Source: Aricia agestis (Eukaryota; Arthropoda; Insecta; Lepidoptera; Lycaenidae). From it: a stretch of DNA of 64,000 bases. Made by a program: the position numbers and the translations under genes. The notes below the pieces were generated by a model, which searched no databases, was not told the origin of the DNA, and saw only the letters and a list, made by a program, of their open reading frames with translations. Shown here piece by piece: positions 36,123-47,043 of the stretch (positions within the stretch are counted from its first letter, which is position 1; each line of letters opens with the position of its first letter). The DNA is taken from the NCBI RefSeq assembly GCF_905147365.1, contig NC_056408.1, forward strand, positions 14,570,001 through 14,634,000, read 5' to 3'.

Positions 36123-36692
36123 ATGACTATCACAGCACAGAACGCAACGTCGCGTCGTGTTTGTTTACGCGCGCGCGTTAACCTACTACTAAAAAAATTA
36201 TTATTATTGTGAACTTGTATTAAGTATAATCAAATACCGTCCTCTTTTTGTACAAAACAAATAAACAGAAATAATAGGTACTATTATAGATAATAACCAT
36301 AATTTAAATTTACAAACAAAGTATATATATTGTTGTGTAATTTTTGTGTAGTTGTGTAATTTTTTGAGATTTTGGACTGTTTTATCTTATTTTTGATAGG
36401 TACGTTAATAATTTCTTAAACGTTTTTATTTTTCTTTTCGACGCCTAAAGGGCCTTTTTTTGAGACTTTGTACTGATAGGTATGTCTGATATGTGATTCT
36501 TCAGGTTAATATTTTTCTAAGCATTTTTGTTTTATTTTTTTAACGCCTAAACGGCTAATAACGAATTTCAATTTGTTAAATTTTATCAACTTGTCACGTG
36601 GGCAGAGCCACGATTGAAAACTAGTATTGCTTACATACACAAGTTAACTATAGTCAATGTCACAGTAAATTAGCCTCTCAACTGTACGCCTA
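36123..36692. other. AT-rich intergenic, nothing recognised
   Basis: No coding or repeat structure identified. Confidence 0.4.
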
Positions 36693-38126
36693 GCACGAAC
36701 AATTGTAAGTTTCGTATCGCAAGCGTATCGAGTTGTCGATACGAAAACGTTAGACAACTTAAGTTGGAAGCACGAAGCACTTTCGAAATAGTATCGACAC
36801 CTCGACACGATAACGTTAGTGACGTCACACCAACGTAAATATGAGTGAGCGAAATAGAACGAATGGTCGTAAAATTGAATAAACATTTCATTCATAAAAC
36901 TAGATACGTATTTAATCAATTAAAAACTTTGTGATTTTAGGGCACTTAAAACATAAACGCTGTTCAAATTATGACGCAATATGACGAAACTGCAGTACAA
37001 GTTAATATTATATTCATAAAGATAAATGGTATTTATAAATACAATTTTTCTTTTAATGAAATAAGGGGTCAAACGAGCAAACGGGTGACATGATGGAAAG
37101 CAACTACCGTCACCGATGGACACTCGCAGCATCAGAAGAGCTGCAGGTGCGTTGCCGGCCTTTTAAGAGGGAATATGGTAATAGGGGAGGATAGGGAAGG
37201 GAATAGGGGAGGATAGGGAAGGGAATAGGGGAGGATAGGGAAGGAAATAGGGGAAGGTAGGGAAGGGAAAAGGGCTTCCGGTAAACTCACTCGGCGAAAC
37301 ACAGCGCAAGCGCTGTTTCACATCGGTTTTCTGTGAGCCCGTGGTATTTCTCCGGTCGAGCCAGCCCATTCGTGCCGAAGCATGGCTCTCCCACGTCACA
37401 AATTTATTACTAACACGGTGTTTGGTGAGACTGTATTCCTAAACGAAAGACGCGAAGCACTTGACATTTTTGGTAACTCGAAGCTCATTCAAGGTTAAAT
37501 TTGTTTTGAAGTGAACTTGTGTTGTGAATGTGGTGTGAAAGTTTTGGAATTATATAATTAACTTCTAAAACATTCTGCTGAAATGTGTACCAGCCACCCG
37601 CAATACACCATTATGGTAGAATTTATGGAAAATGATTTACATTTAATTTCATATTTTATTGTTTTAAGAATATTATAATATAAATTTTAATAATCTTTCA
37701 ATAGGATATTTCTAACATATTTCTGTAAAGTTTTAAATTTTGGAGAGATAGTGTACCAAAATGCATCACTCACCTTGTTTCTCTTTGTACATTTCCACTT
37801 TCAACAATCAATCGCGCCGCAAGATAATAGTACAATGTACTACGTCGTGGGGTGCTCCGTCCTAATCTAAGCATTTTCTCACCAAATAAATCAACACAAT
37901 CACTTAAATTACTATTTTATTCTCTAAATTTACTCTGACGAAAGTTTTCTCACTGAAATTTTTAAAGTGAATAAACATTCGTGAAACTCGCAAGCCAGCC
38001 TTCGACAATTACGATACTATACGTCATTTTATGCCTTCGTGCTAGCTATCTTCATACAAACGGCTCAAGTTACGTTGCGTATTCGATACGATGACGATAC
38101 GAAACTTACGTCTAAGTGTTCGTGCT
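36693..38126. mobile_element. Probable inverted-repeat transposon remnant
   Basis: AGCACGAACAATTGTAAGTT at the left is mirrored at the right by AAACTTACGTCTAAGTGTTC plus GTGCT. CGATACGA-type motifs recur near both ends. It contains another repeat (37058-37395). No transposase frame remains. Confidence 0.5.
37058..37395 (+). repeat. CAAACGAGCAAACGGG repeat family with G-rich minisatellite
   Basis: It starts AGGGGTCAAACGAGCAAACG and ends GCCGAAGCATGGCTCTCCCA. Inside, GGGAATAGGGGAGGATAGG units repeat about four times (37168-37275), with the stem GCGCAAGCGC. The 63410-63715 copy is close to it. Confidence 0.7.
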
Positions 38127-38384
38127 CTGGAAATTAGTTTCATTTACGCACACCAGAGGCGCTGTTCAAGTTTTCATACAAAATGCTTACGTTAACGATA
38201 CGAATGTTTTTTCGACTGGTCGTTCTTAAAATTGTTAATTTCTTAAATTACTTTTATGTTCCTATTTCGGTGTATTTGATTTGTCCGACACTTTGATTAT
38301 TATGACTATGGGTTTATTATTGTACCTACTTGATTTTAAACAATAAAACTTAAAAATACCTACTACCGAAACAATTGTTTTATT

Positions 38385-38867
38385 TTGTGTTCATACTTAA
38401 GTTCAGAAGAAACACGCTCACATGATGTCTGCTACAGTGACATAAACGAAAATCTTCTTTCTTCCCTTCAACGCCTTCAAAACTTATGTATTCGTTTTAT
38501 TTTTGGCCTTCGAAAGTTTGACCATGTTTCTAATTATCGATCTCAGCTCGAATGGCTCCCGATCAAGTTGCGTCGAAACTCTCACATACTTCACTTACTG
38601 TACAACATCCTTTTTAGTCCTTCTACTCCTAACTACCTCAAAGTAAAATTCAATTTCCTCGGTCATGACAATCCTATACTTCGATCTGCAAACAAACTGA
38701 CTCTTGCGTTTCCTTCTCACAATACTTCATTCTACGATTCTTCTTTCACCATCTCCGCTATTCGTCTCTGGAATTCCTTGCCCGATTTTATAAAAAAATC
38801 GGAATCAATTAATATCTTTAAGAAACGTTTGAAAGCACACTACCTAGATCAGGCTCAGTCCTTGTAA
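38385..38867 (+). pseudogene. Non-LTR reverse transcriptase C-terminal fragment
   Basis: A 160-codon open frame ending at 38867 shows the post-catalytic pattern of jockey/CR1-type reverse transcriptases: QRLQNLCIRFIFGLRK, EWLPIKLRRN, and near the end AIRLWNSLPDFIKKSES followed by FKKRLKAHYL. The polymerase core is missing, so this is a 5'-truncated insertion. The ATG at its start is incidental. Confidence 0.78.
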
Positions 38868-39108
38868 AACTCTTGGTGTTTTTTGTACAATTATTTTAAT
38901 GTTCTTTTATTTTTTATAATGTAGGTTTTTAATGTAATGTAGGTAATTATATCAACATGTCTTTTTTAACCTTATTATATCTGTGTAAATTTGTGTAGTT
39001 CATTTGGCTATTTTATTATGTGTAATATATTGTATTTAGTGTATGTGTATATATGTATATATATACACATACACTAAATTTATTTAAATATATATATATA
39101 TATATATA

Positions 39109-40086
39109 TCTTAATATATATATTTCTTGTGTGCGTGTGTATGTGACTGAACTCCTCCTAAACGACTGGACCAATTTTGATGAAATTTTTTGTGTGTGTT
39201 CGTGGAGATTCGAGAATGGTTTAGATTTACAGTTTGGTCTACTGGAAAATGTTTTTTCAATTAATTTCTTATTTATAAGGAGTTGTTGATTTTGGAATGT
39301 TTTACATTAGATCCGGCGGACGGCGCTATCATCGCATTCAATATTATTCTATTTCAATTTTAGTTTGTCCTGACAGTTTTGTTATTCAATTCATGTGCTG
39401 ATTAAAATATTAAATGTAATTATTTTTTAAAGAGTTTTGAAGTGTGTATAAATAATTTTGTGAATTCAGATGTTTTTTTAATTAATTTTTATTTGTAAGG
39501 AGTTTTTGATTTTGGAATGTTTTACATCAGATTCGACGGATGGCGCTATCATCGCATTCAATATTATTCTATTTTAATTTTAGTTTGTCCCGACAGATAG
39601 TGCTACGATCAATTTGAAAAAGTATTTCGTTATTTTGTGTTATAATTGTGTTATTCAAGTGAAGTTGCTAATTAAAATATTTAATGTAATTAGTTTTCGA
39701 AGAGTTCTGAAGTGTATATAAATAACTTATACATTTTGTAAATTTAGTGCGGAATCGAAGTGAGTATATTTTTTATAAATTATCTTTTTTAATTTACACG
39801 TGCGTTTATTAACAACCAACATAACCTTCAAGTTTATTTGTGTAGTTAGAGGATTGAATTTTTTTAATTATTTTTATTGACAATTAATGACATGGTGATC
39901 TATCAACGCACAGCCCAAACCACTGGACGGATCGGGCTGAAATTTTGCATGCAGGTAGATGTTGTGACGAAGGCATCCGCTAAGAAAGTATTTTGATAAA
40001 TTCCAACCCCAAGGGGTTAAAATAGGGGATGAAAGTTTGTGTATAATAATACTCCTTAACGCGAGCGAAGCCGCGGGCAAAAGCTC
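39109..40086 (+). mobile_element. Helitron-like element, copy 3, rearranged
   Basis: The first ~270 bases match 8498 onward (TCTTAATATATATATTTC start). The sequence then skips forward and repeats a diverged version of the same ATCATCGCATTCAATATTAT block near 39550. It ends with a different 3' tail, GCGAGCGAAGCCGCGGGC, then CTCG before an AT run. It looks like a chimera of two related elements. Confidence 0.65.
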
Positions 40087-40122
<36 letters not shown>

Positions 40123-40127
<5 letters not shown>

Positions 40128-40172
40128 AATTTGACTACCGCAAATGGCGGCCAAGAAAGTCTAGCAAAGCTT
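40123..40172 (-). repeat. 50-base microsatellite-flanking repeat, copy 2 (reverse)
   Basis: Reverse complement of 29577-29626, again next to an AT array (40087-40121). Confidence 0.75.
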
Positions 40173-40244
40173 ATTTATATATATATTTTATCCATAAAAT
40201 ATTTTTTGTTACCAACAAAAATATCAACCTCAGAAAATATTTTA

Positions 40245-40880
40245 TTATAAATTTTGGTTATTCTTGTAAGAACAGCATTTTGCCAGTAAGATGTAGGTAC
40301 GATGCGAAGACACAGCAAGCAGAGGGGTGTTCCTCGTGCGGTAAGCAGGAGTATTAAATGTTATTTGTGCTAACAAATCAGGGCTGTTTATACGCCCTCG
40401 CAGGATGTCAAAGAGCAGGCTCATATTCATAAGGGATCGTCTATCCTCAAGAGAAAGTAAGCCATAATATGTGCGGCAGTTGTCAATATAGTTAGCAGGT
40501 TTATTTTTACTTTTAAAGTTTACTAATGACACGAACTTCTTTTGAATTCTTTCAATTCTGTTGATGTGGATACTCATGCACACTGTAATGCGGCTGCCAC
40601 ACTTGACAGGCATACTCTAGTGTACTCCTAACGTATGCATAGTAAAGGACTTTAAGACTTTGAACATCATTAAATGGCTTACAAGTTCTTAAAATAAATC
40701 CTAAATTTTTATAAGATTTACTTGTTATCTCATCTATGTGTTTAATCATATTCATTGTATCAAACAAAACTCCCAGATCCATTACTTCTGAAACTCGTCT
40801 TATTGGAATATCATTAAATTTATAATTGTAAGATATAGGATTTATTTTACGACTAAAAGATATGCACTGACATTTATTTA
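40245..40880 (-). pseudogene. Jockey-like reverse transcriptase C-terminal fragment
   Basis: Two overlapping minus-strand frames (40782-40552 and 40613-40245) form one region broken by a frameshift near 40580. The first has VMDLGVLFD, SYKNLGFILR and VRSTLEYACQVW; the second has RIERIQKKFV and LLSLEDRRSL. These are typical of the end of jockey/CR1-clade polymerases. The catalytic core is absent. It follows an ORF1 remnant on the same strand, so both are probably one internally deleted element. Confidence 0.75.
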
Positions 40881-40897
40881 CGTTAATACAAACAAAT

Positions 40898-42560
40898 TAG
40901 AACCGTGTGACGGGTGCGGTTGAACGAATGTCGACCTAACGTTTGCTGGGTCCCATATACACATAAGTGTTAATTTCACGTGGGGCAATATCGCTAAGAG
41001 TGACAATTGAATATTTTTGGTCATAACAAAATTGCATACTGGTTTTGCTACTGTGGTTCTCAAACTTTTTGTTATTTCTATAATTGAATTAATTACAAGT
41101 AAGCTAAAATAAGTAAAATGTAAAATAAATAGGGCACAATAAACTAAACAAAAGTTAATGTTACAATTAAATACATTATTTAGGTACGAGATTTTTAAGA
41201 GATCCTTCTCTGATTTTATAAAAAATTTTGGTGAGGTATCTGATTTTCGAGCCAATATTTTACAATGTTTTACCCAGATATATTTAAAACCAGTTTCTTT
41301 AGCACGTTTCTTAGCTTTGGCAAGCAGTGTTTTGTTGTTTATAGTAAGGTAGGGTTGCCATCACCCAAATTCCCTTCGCCGGTCAGGCACGACAAAACTC
41401 CCGGACATTTGGCCGAAATGTGGTTATTTCCCCGGACACCTCTTAAACAGTATTTACGATAACATCTTGCCAATTTTTGCTTTTCCAACAAGAATTTGTA
41501 AAAATCTGACTAACTCAAGTCCGTGCAAGAAACTGTGTGTAGGTATGCTTAGCGAGTTTTTATCTTTCGTTTATTGCTGCATGACTTAAACGTTAAATTT
41601 CTCTCATCAAAAGTGTTTGGATTTCACCCGGACGCTTTTCAAAAAACCGGCCGGACGCACCCCGGACGCCCTTCAAACTAGGACAAATCCGGGGAAATCC
41701 GGACGGATGGCAACCCTATAGTAATTAGCAAGGTGATCATTTAAGTAAAATTTGGAAGATGTCGAGAATCCAATCATCGAAGTATTCAGATCACACTTAC
41801 GTGCAGAAACCAAGAACTCCTCCTTAGTGTATCGGTTATTAAAAGATAATTACAATAGGTTTAGTTGCGCTAGGGTTCCTGGTCGGTATCCGTGCGATAT
41901 AATTTATGTCTTCCTTCTTAATTTTCGTGTTTGCCACAGAACTGATCTTGAGTGCCAATGCAATTAGATTCTCATTGTTGGACTGAGGTAAGTACTCCAA
42001 TGATCTCGACATTGTTCGCGCGATCCCACTGGTTTTTTTTCTCGAGTTCCACTGTTAGTCTTGAAATTTCTCTCTGAAGAGTCGGTACGTCGGACGAACT
42101 TTTTTCAACAGTATTAATTCTTTTTTCGACACATTTCACTTCGTCGGAGACTTTTCCAATGCGCGCATGAGCGATTTCTAGTGAATCCTTCAGATGCGAG
42201 ATGTCTGACTTGATGGATTTTACATCCTCTTGTATTGAAGAATCGCCAATTTAGACATTACAATACTTAGTTGGTCTTGGATCTTATCGAGCTGACTAGA
42301 ACCATGAGACATTGGGGTCGGGGATGCACATGCAATCATTTTGCTTTTTCTGTCTCCCAAGCGTCGATAACCCGCTTCGGTGATTCCCGCACATGGGAAG
42401 TCCAAATGTACCTTGCAAATGCTACATGTTGCACTGTCTGTGAAGCAACCTCCGCAAGCGTCGCAGTTGAACATTTTGAGAGTCACTGATTTTAGCAACA
42501 ACGACGAGGACACGTCCACTCGCGAGCGCTGTCGGACAGCTAACATAATATATTCTGCAT
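40898..42560 (-). pseudogene. Non-LTR retrotransposon ORF1 (zinc-finger) split by a MITE
   Basis: On the minus strand, MFNCDACGGCF begins near 42472 and is followed by a Cys/His set resembling a PHD-type finger (CSICKVHLDF, CAG). A coiled-coil-like region comes next (42240-41990), then IARIPTRN and the FLVSARK region to about 41740. A hAT-type MITE (41350-41718) interrupts it. After the MITE the frame resumes with LLAKAKKRAKETGFKYIWV, then ARKSDTSPKFF. This domain order matches ORF1 proteins of lepidopteran jockey-like elements, which coat the element RNA. Stops and the insert make it nonfunctional. Confidence 0.72.
41350..41718. mobile_element. hAT-type MITE, copy 1
   Basis: The ends are inverted TAGGGTTGCCATC. 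Eight-base flanks TAGTAAGG and TAGTAATT (41342-41349, 41719-41726) match at six positions, as in an aged hAT target duplication. The interior has CCGGACGC-rich blocks. Copy 2, in opposite orientation, is at 46528-46891. Confidence 0.87.
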
Positions 42561-42699
42561 TATCTCCTAAAATCTTAATAATAATAAATAAGTCGGAGAT
42601 TTTTAGAGGCCTTGGGATTTTAGTTTGGTAGCCGGTAGCCCCAACAGTGTACTTTACATTGCAATTTGCAACTTGTTCATTCCCACATCCCACATAATA

Positions 42700-43512
42700 T
42701 CCTGATTCCTGCCTGACTTCCCCAGTCAGTAGTCCATTATGGATTTTCCTAGAAAGAGAAAAAAGGTGTGTGGTTGATTAATAATAACATATTTTAAATT
42801 ATATTTTTATTAAAAACATTTGACATCAAATAATTAATAAATATTAAGGTACATCAGTCTTTAAATTGACTACCATTGTAATGTTTAAATGATGTATTTT
42901 TGAGATAATAATTTATAGTTTAAAACTTTAGTCAATGATTAATGATTACTTACTAAACAAATAATCGATTCTTTGAAGATGTTGATATCAGCAATAATAA
43001 GTACATATTTATAAATATTTATTGCACAGCAATACAAGTGTACAAAACACGAATGATGAAACATTCTGAGCACATCAGAAAACATCATTGTCATTTAATA
43101 CAATCTATTAGAATTTTTATCTCAACTAGGTATAAGTACTTAATTTTTTTAGTGTGATTATTGCAAAAAATAATTATTGACCTTCAATAATTTAAAACAA
43201 GATATGACTTTTAAAAATATTATTGATGTTTTCAATTTCTGTAAATTTGAATTATGTAATTAATACAATAATAATTATAATTTGCGCAAATCATATTATA
43301 CAATTGTTTGAAATTATATATGTATACAGAGTTCCATACATATTATTTATTAATGTTGTTGACAAAAATAAGACTTTATCACATCAGCAGACATTTTTTC
43401 AACAATTTAATCCCTCAATCGTCGATTCTTGGAAATCTATTATTCTATTATCACGGTTGTATTAAACCACTTGAGTGTTGAGAGATTAAAATATGACTTT
43501 TTTTTCTAAAAA
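42700..43512. other. AT-rich intergenic, nothing recognised
   Basis: 3' flank of the PRKCSH-like gene. No repeat family or exon could be supported. Confidence 0.45.
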
Positions 43513-44082
43513 TTAATCACAAACGTTTGGACACTTGGAAACAAAATATCTAAAATGTTGCTTTGTTGATTGACTGAGCAGTTGCTTCTTTTCATGTAGC
43601 CATTCATCGGAACCATCACAACAGTCACATATACCATCATTTACTTTACTAGATGGTATCGAAAAGATTGAATGCTTCTTTTTCAGCTGTGTGTCACAGT
43701 AAAACACGCCAGACGGGCATGCAGATGTGCTCGGCTCATCCGTGCCATCTTCACAATCACAGAAATCATCATTCACCAGGTCAAAAGGTATATGATGTTT
43801 TGAAGAAATGCATTTAAATTCATAATTAGAATTGGGACGATAATATTTAACGTGTGTGTAAAAAACACCGCGTACTACTCCGTTGTCGTTTATAAATTTA
43901 TCGTCCTCTGATTTTATGTGTATTAAATCGTTAATGCTATTGTGATCCACGACTTGTATCACTTTGTTTGCTTGAGCCGCATCAGACGTTAAGGTTAGAA
44001 AAAAGTACAGCTGATAAATAATAAAACTTATGACCACACACAACGTTATTATGATAATGTTTTTCTTTTTCTTTATACCCAT
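43513..44082 (-). CDS. Short glucosidase II beta/PRKCSH-like membrane protein
   Basis: A single-exon frame of 189 aa starts at ATG 44082. A basic MGIKKKK start leads into a ~22-residue hydrophobic segment (about 9-31), then a luminal part, so a type II membrane protein or uncleaved signal anchor is likely. The C-terminal half holds two LDL-receptor-class-A-like Cys units, NDDFCDCEDGTDEP and NDGICDCCDGSDEW, in the order and spacing of the N-terminal domain of glucosidase II beta, plus a final CPNVC. The long acidic coiled coil, MRH domain and ER-retention tail of the full subunit are absent. The acidic residues suggest calcium binding in the ER or Golgi. It may bind a glycosidase subunit or have another role; this is open. 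CCTAACCTC lies just before the ATG, and a TGTCA cluster is ~210 bases upstream. Confidence 0.83.
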   Translation of the reverse strand: MGIKKKKNIIIITLCVVISFIIYQLYFFLTLTSDAAQANKVIQVVDHNSINDLIHIKSEDDKFINDNGVVRGVFYTHVKYYRPNSNYEFKCISSKHHIPFDLVNDDFCDCEDGTDEPSTSACPSGVFYCDTQLKKKHSIFSIPSSKVNDGICDCCDGSDEWLHEKKQLLSQSTKQHFRYFVSKCPNVCD

Positions 44083-44292
44083 TGTCCTTTGTGAGGTTAG
44101 GTTACCATGTTATTGTAATTGCTTCGTTTGGAATGTAATATTCAAATATATCCTAGTAAATAATGTACTTTTTTAAGTAGAATTCACAAAATATTAAATG
44201 TAAAGAACGTCGTTTGGAGTTTCTATATATAATAAAGTACTATGTGGTTACGAGTCGCAATTTCTAAACAAAACGTTTTGCTTTTGCACTGG

Positions 44293-44317
44293 ATTGAACT
44301 GTCACTTGTCAATTGTC
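44293..44317 (-). promoter_or_regulatory. TGTCA cluster upstream of the PRKCSH-like gene
   Basis: TGTCA occurs three times (CTGTCACTTGTCAATTGTCA), about 215 bases before the ATG at 44082. Function is inferred from the two similar clusters in this window. Confidence 0.35.
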
Positions 44318-44399
44318 AGTGTAGCACAGATTAAAGCGCGTCACAGATACGACAGTATATATTATGTCTATGGTCACAGACAGCAGGTTATGTCAGAGA

Positions 44400-44835
44400 C
44401 TTATAACTAGACAGCGTTAGCTAAGATTAGGGTTAAGGATAGTTCTTTGTGTGAGTGTGGCCTAGATGAAGGTTCCCTGGACCACATCTTTTTCTGTTGT
44501 CCTAAAAATCAGTCCTCCCTATATGACCTCCTTCCTATCAATATTCCTCGCCCTATTAATTTTAAATCAATTTTATGCTTTGTAAATACCTCTTTTATTG
44601 ATATTCTGTGTACATATATTTGTTCTAACAATATTAAATTGTGATGTTTTACTAACCTCTATATGTTTGTGTTTGTTTTAGGTATATTCAACAGAATTTA
44701 AATTATTATTAGATACTGTACCTTGTTTCTTCACCAGACCTGCAATATAGAGCAAAGTCTACCCAAAAGCACTCTGACATTGGCAACTCACTGAGGCCGC
44801 CATAACCTAAAGAAGAAGAAGAAGAAGAACTAGAC
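44400..44835 (+). pseudogene. 3' end of a non-LTR retrotransposon
   Basis: An open frame from ~44430 to 44643 contains the Cys/His motif CECGLDEGSLDHIFFCCP, common near the C terminus of I/R1/jockey-group polymerases. An AT-rich 3' UTR follows, ending in a GAA-repeat tail (44811-44829). Only the last part of the element is present. Confidence 0.72.
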
Positions 44836-45644
44836 AGCGCACCCAAAAAAATGTTTTCTTAAAATGAGTTCTATTTCTTTAGCAATACGGTAGGTATTTC
44901 CCTCTAAGCGGTAGCTTGCAAAAAGCAGTCCGAGCGAGAGCGTTCCCGCTGGTAGTGTGCATAGGTAAAGTATTATAGTACCTATAGATGTAGTCTTAGC
45001 CCGTCATCGCGTGGCCATTTTGTGCTTATTTTCATACAAGTAGTGTGCGTTTATTTTCTTGAATATTTATATTTGTCGATTATTTCGAAGCACATTATGA
45101 TACAGGAAAGAAAGTCAATTAGTTCATGATATCGATTAACTATAGTTCAAGTGATGAGAATCCGTAAAAACACGTAAAAAGCTATGCAATTTTTATAGCC
45201 AAATTATTAATTGATGTAACATTTTTAGCACTAATGCTTCATATAGCACAAATAAGGGATTAATAAACTTATAAATTATCTTTTTAGCTTACAAAAATAC
45301 CGATTGAAAAGCCCAAAAATTGTTGTTCAAAACTTACGTATTTAATTTTAAATCCACGTGTTTGAAGCATTCTTTGACCATTCTTATGGTTTATTATTTA
45401 GCGGAACCACAAAACCCAACAAGATATTGCATTTAACGTTCACTAAACACTTTTATTAGCACTTTTAAAACATGAAATATGCAGACCGACTCCTTTGTTA
45501 TGTTCTACTCGGTCGGACATAACATTACAGGCTTTTGATGTTTATACACCGATATGAGCTTTCTCTTTCACTCAACTTACTGCATCGTTAGTAAGAAAGA
45601 GTAACATTATCAACTGTCAAAATATAAGGCTCCCTCCAATATTA
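44836..45644. other. Intergenic, nothing recognised
   Basis: No exon or repeat family could be supported. Confidence 0.4.
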
Positions 45645-45779
45645 TACAGTCTGTCAAAAAAGTCATGAAATTAAAAAGTGGCAACATCGTAGTATCATCC
45701 CTTTTATCTTAGACTGATTTGAAAGGGATGACACTACGATGTTGCCATTTTATTAACATGACTTTTTTGACAGACTGTA
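45645..45779. mobile_element. Hairpin MITE, Tc1/mariner-like
   Basis: CAGTCTGTCAAAAAAGTCAT is inverted at the other end and the arms pair almost to the centre. TA lies at both borders. The Tc1/mariner assignment is inferred from the TA duplication and CAGT-type end. Confidence 0.78.
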
Positions 45780-45827
45780 CCTTCATGGTTTTTGTTCTGT
45801 CTAGAAAATTCTTTCAATGTCATATAA

Positions 45828-46445
45828 AACGGCCTTTACACTCGCGCTTCGTCTCTCGCCTCGTGGCTCGCCTCGTCCCTCGTGCGAGGTTCGTGTTGAT
45901 CGATGGTTAATAAGTTGCCTGTTTACACTCGCGTGCCGAGTTCAGTCGTCTTTGAGCTAGCAACAATGAAGGGCGTCGAAGTTTTAGCAGCAACAAGTTT
46001 GTGCATACTGGGCTTATACTGCTAATTTAAATAAAAGGAAGCTAACTTTTTGGCTGTTCTTGTGGCATTTATGTTTAGGGTCCGAAATTATTCGTTCTTT
46101 TTGAAATAGTTCTATGAACTGTTTCATCTTGCGACCAATCCATTATACGATGCGTTTTTGTTTTTGCGTATTTAAAACTAAACACAACCTGCGCGGCACG
46201 ATATAGAAGCCAGAATAAAGCGGGAGGGCGAATGTAAACACCCACTCGCGTGCGACGCGAGGTCCTTTGACTCGTGCCCCAAAAACCGCTCGGACGCAAG
46301 CGCCTCGAGGGACGAGACGAGGGACGAGGCGAGCCACGAGCGTCTGTTCCACAGAGTACTTTATTATATACTGGAAGTCTGTTCACACTCGCACCTCGCC
46401 CTTCGCCTCGTCCCTCGCCTCGCGAGTCGTACGCGAATCTAATGG
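45828..46445. mobile_element. Composite inverted-repeat element (TTTACACTCGC family)
   Basis: GGCTCGCCTCGTCCCTCG (45862) reappears inverted near 46314-46335, and TTACACTCGCG-type borders face GGCGAATGTAAACACCCACT (46227). A further partial copy follows at 46379-46430. Its GAATGTAAACAC...CTCGCG border matches 63951-63977. It encodes no protein. Confidence 0.55.
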
Positions 46446-46527
46446 GCTATGAAGATACGTCAGAATTCAAATTGACATGTGCTAAAAACGCGCATTGGTT
46501 CTCGATCTTTCAAGTTTCATCTACCTA

Positions 46528-46891
46528 TAGGGTTGCCATCCGTCCGGATTTCCCCGGATTTGTCCTAGTTTGAAGGGCATCCGGGGTGCGTCCGGCCGGG
46601 TTTTTGAAAAGGGTCCGGTTGAAATCCGGACACTTTGTTGAGAGAAATCCATCTTTTTAACCAGGCAGTAATTAACGAAATATAAAAACTCACTAAGCAT
46701 TCACACGGTTTCTAGCACGGACTTGAGTTAGTCAGATTTTTACAAATTCTTATTGGAAAAGCAAAAATTGGCAAGACGTTATCGTAAATACTGTTTAAGA
46801 GGTGTCCGGGGAAATAACCACATTTCGGCCAAATGTCCGGGAATTTTGTCGTGCCTGACCGGCGAAGGAAATTTGGGTGATGGCAACCCTA
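46528..46891. mobile_element. hAT-type MITE, copy 2, upstream of the FKBP gene
   Basis: Inverted TAGGGTTGCCATC ends flanked by a perfect eight-base duplication TCTACCTA (46520-46527, 46892-46899). Orientation is opposite to copy 1. It ends 152 bases before the FKBP start codon, so it abuts or lies in the promoter. Confidence 0.93.
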
Positions 46892-47043
46892 TCTACCTAC
46901 CTACGGTCTTGTGCGACTATGTGTGCGACCATTGTGCGACAGTGTTAGGAAAAATATTCAGCACTAATTTCATAAAGGTGCCTTTTTGTGAAAATATCAG
47001 CTAATCTTTAATAAAAACAATTTTTAAAGATTTCTTTACCAAC

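Noticed and set aside
46075..46573. Arg/Pro-rich open frames upstream of the FKBP gene
   Set aside because: They span repeat borders and the hAT MITE; no conserved domain.
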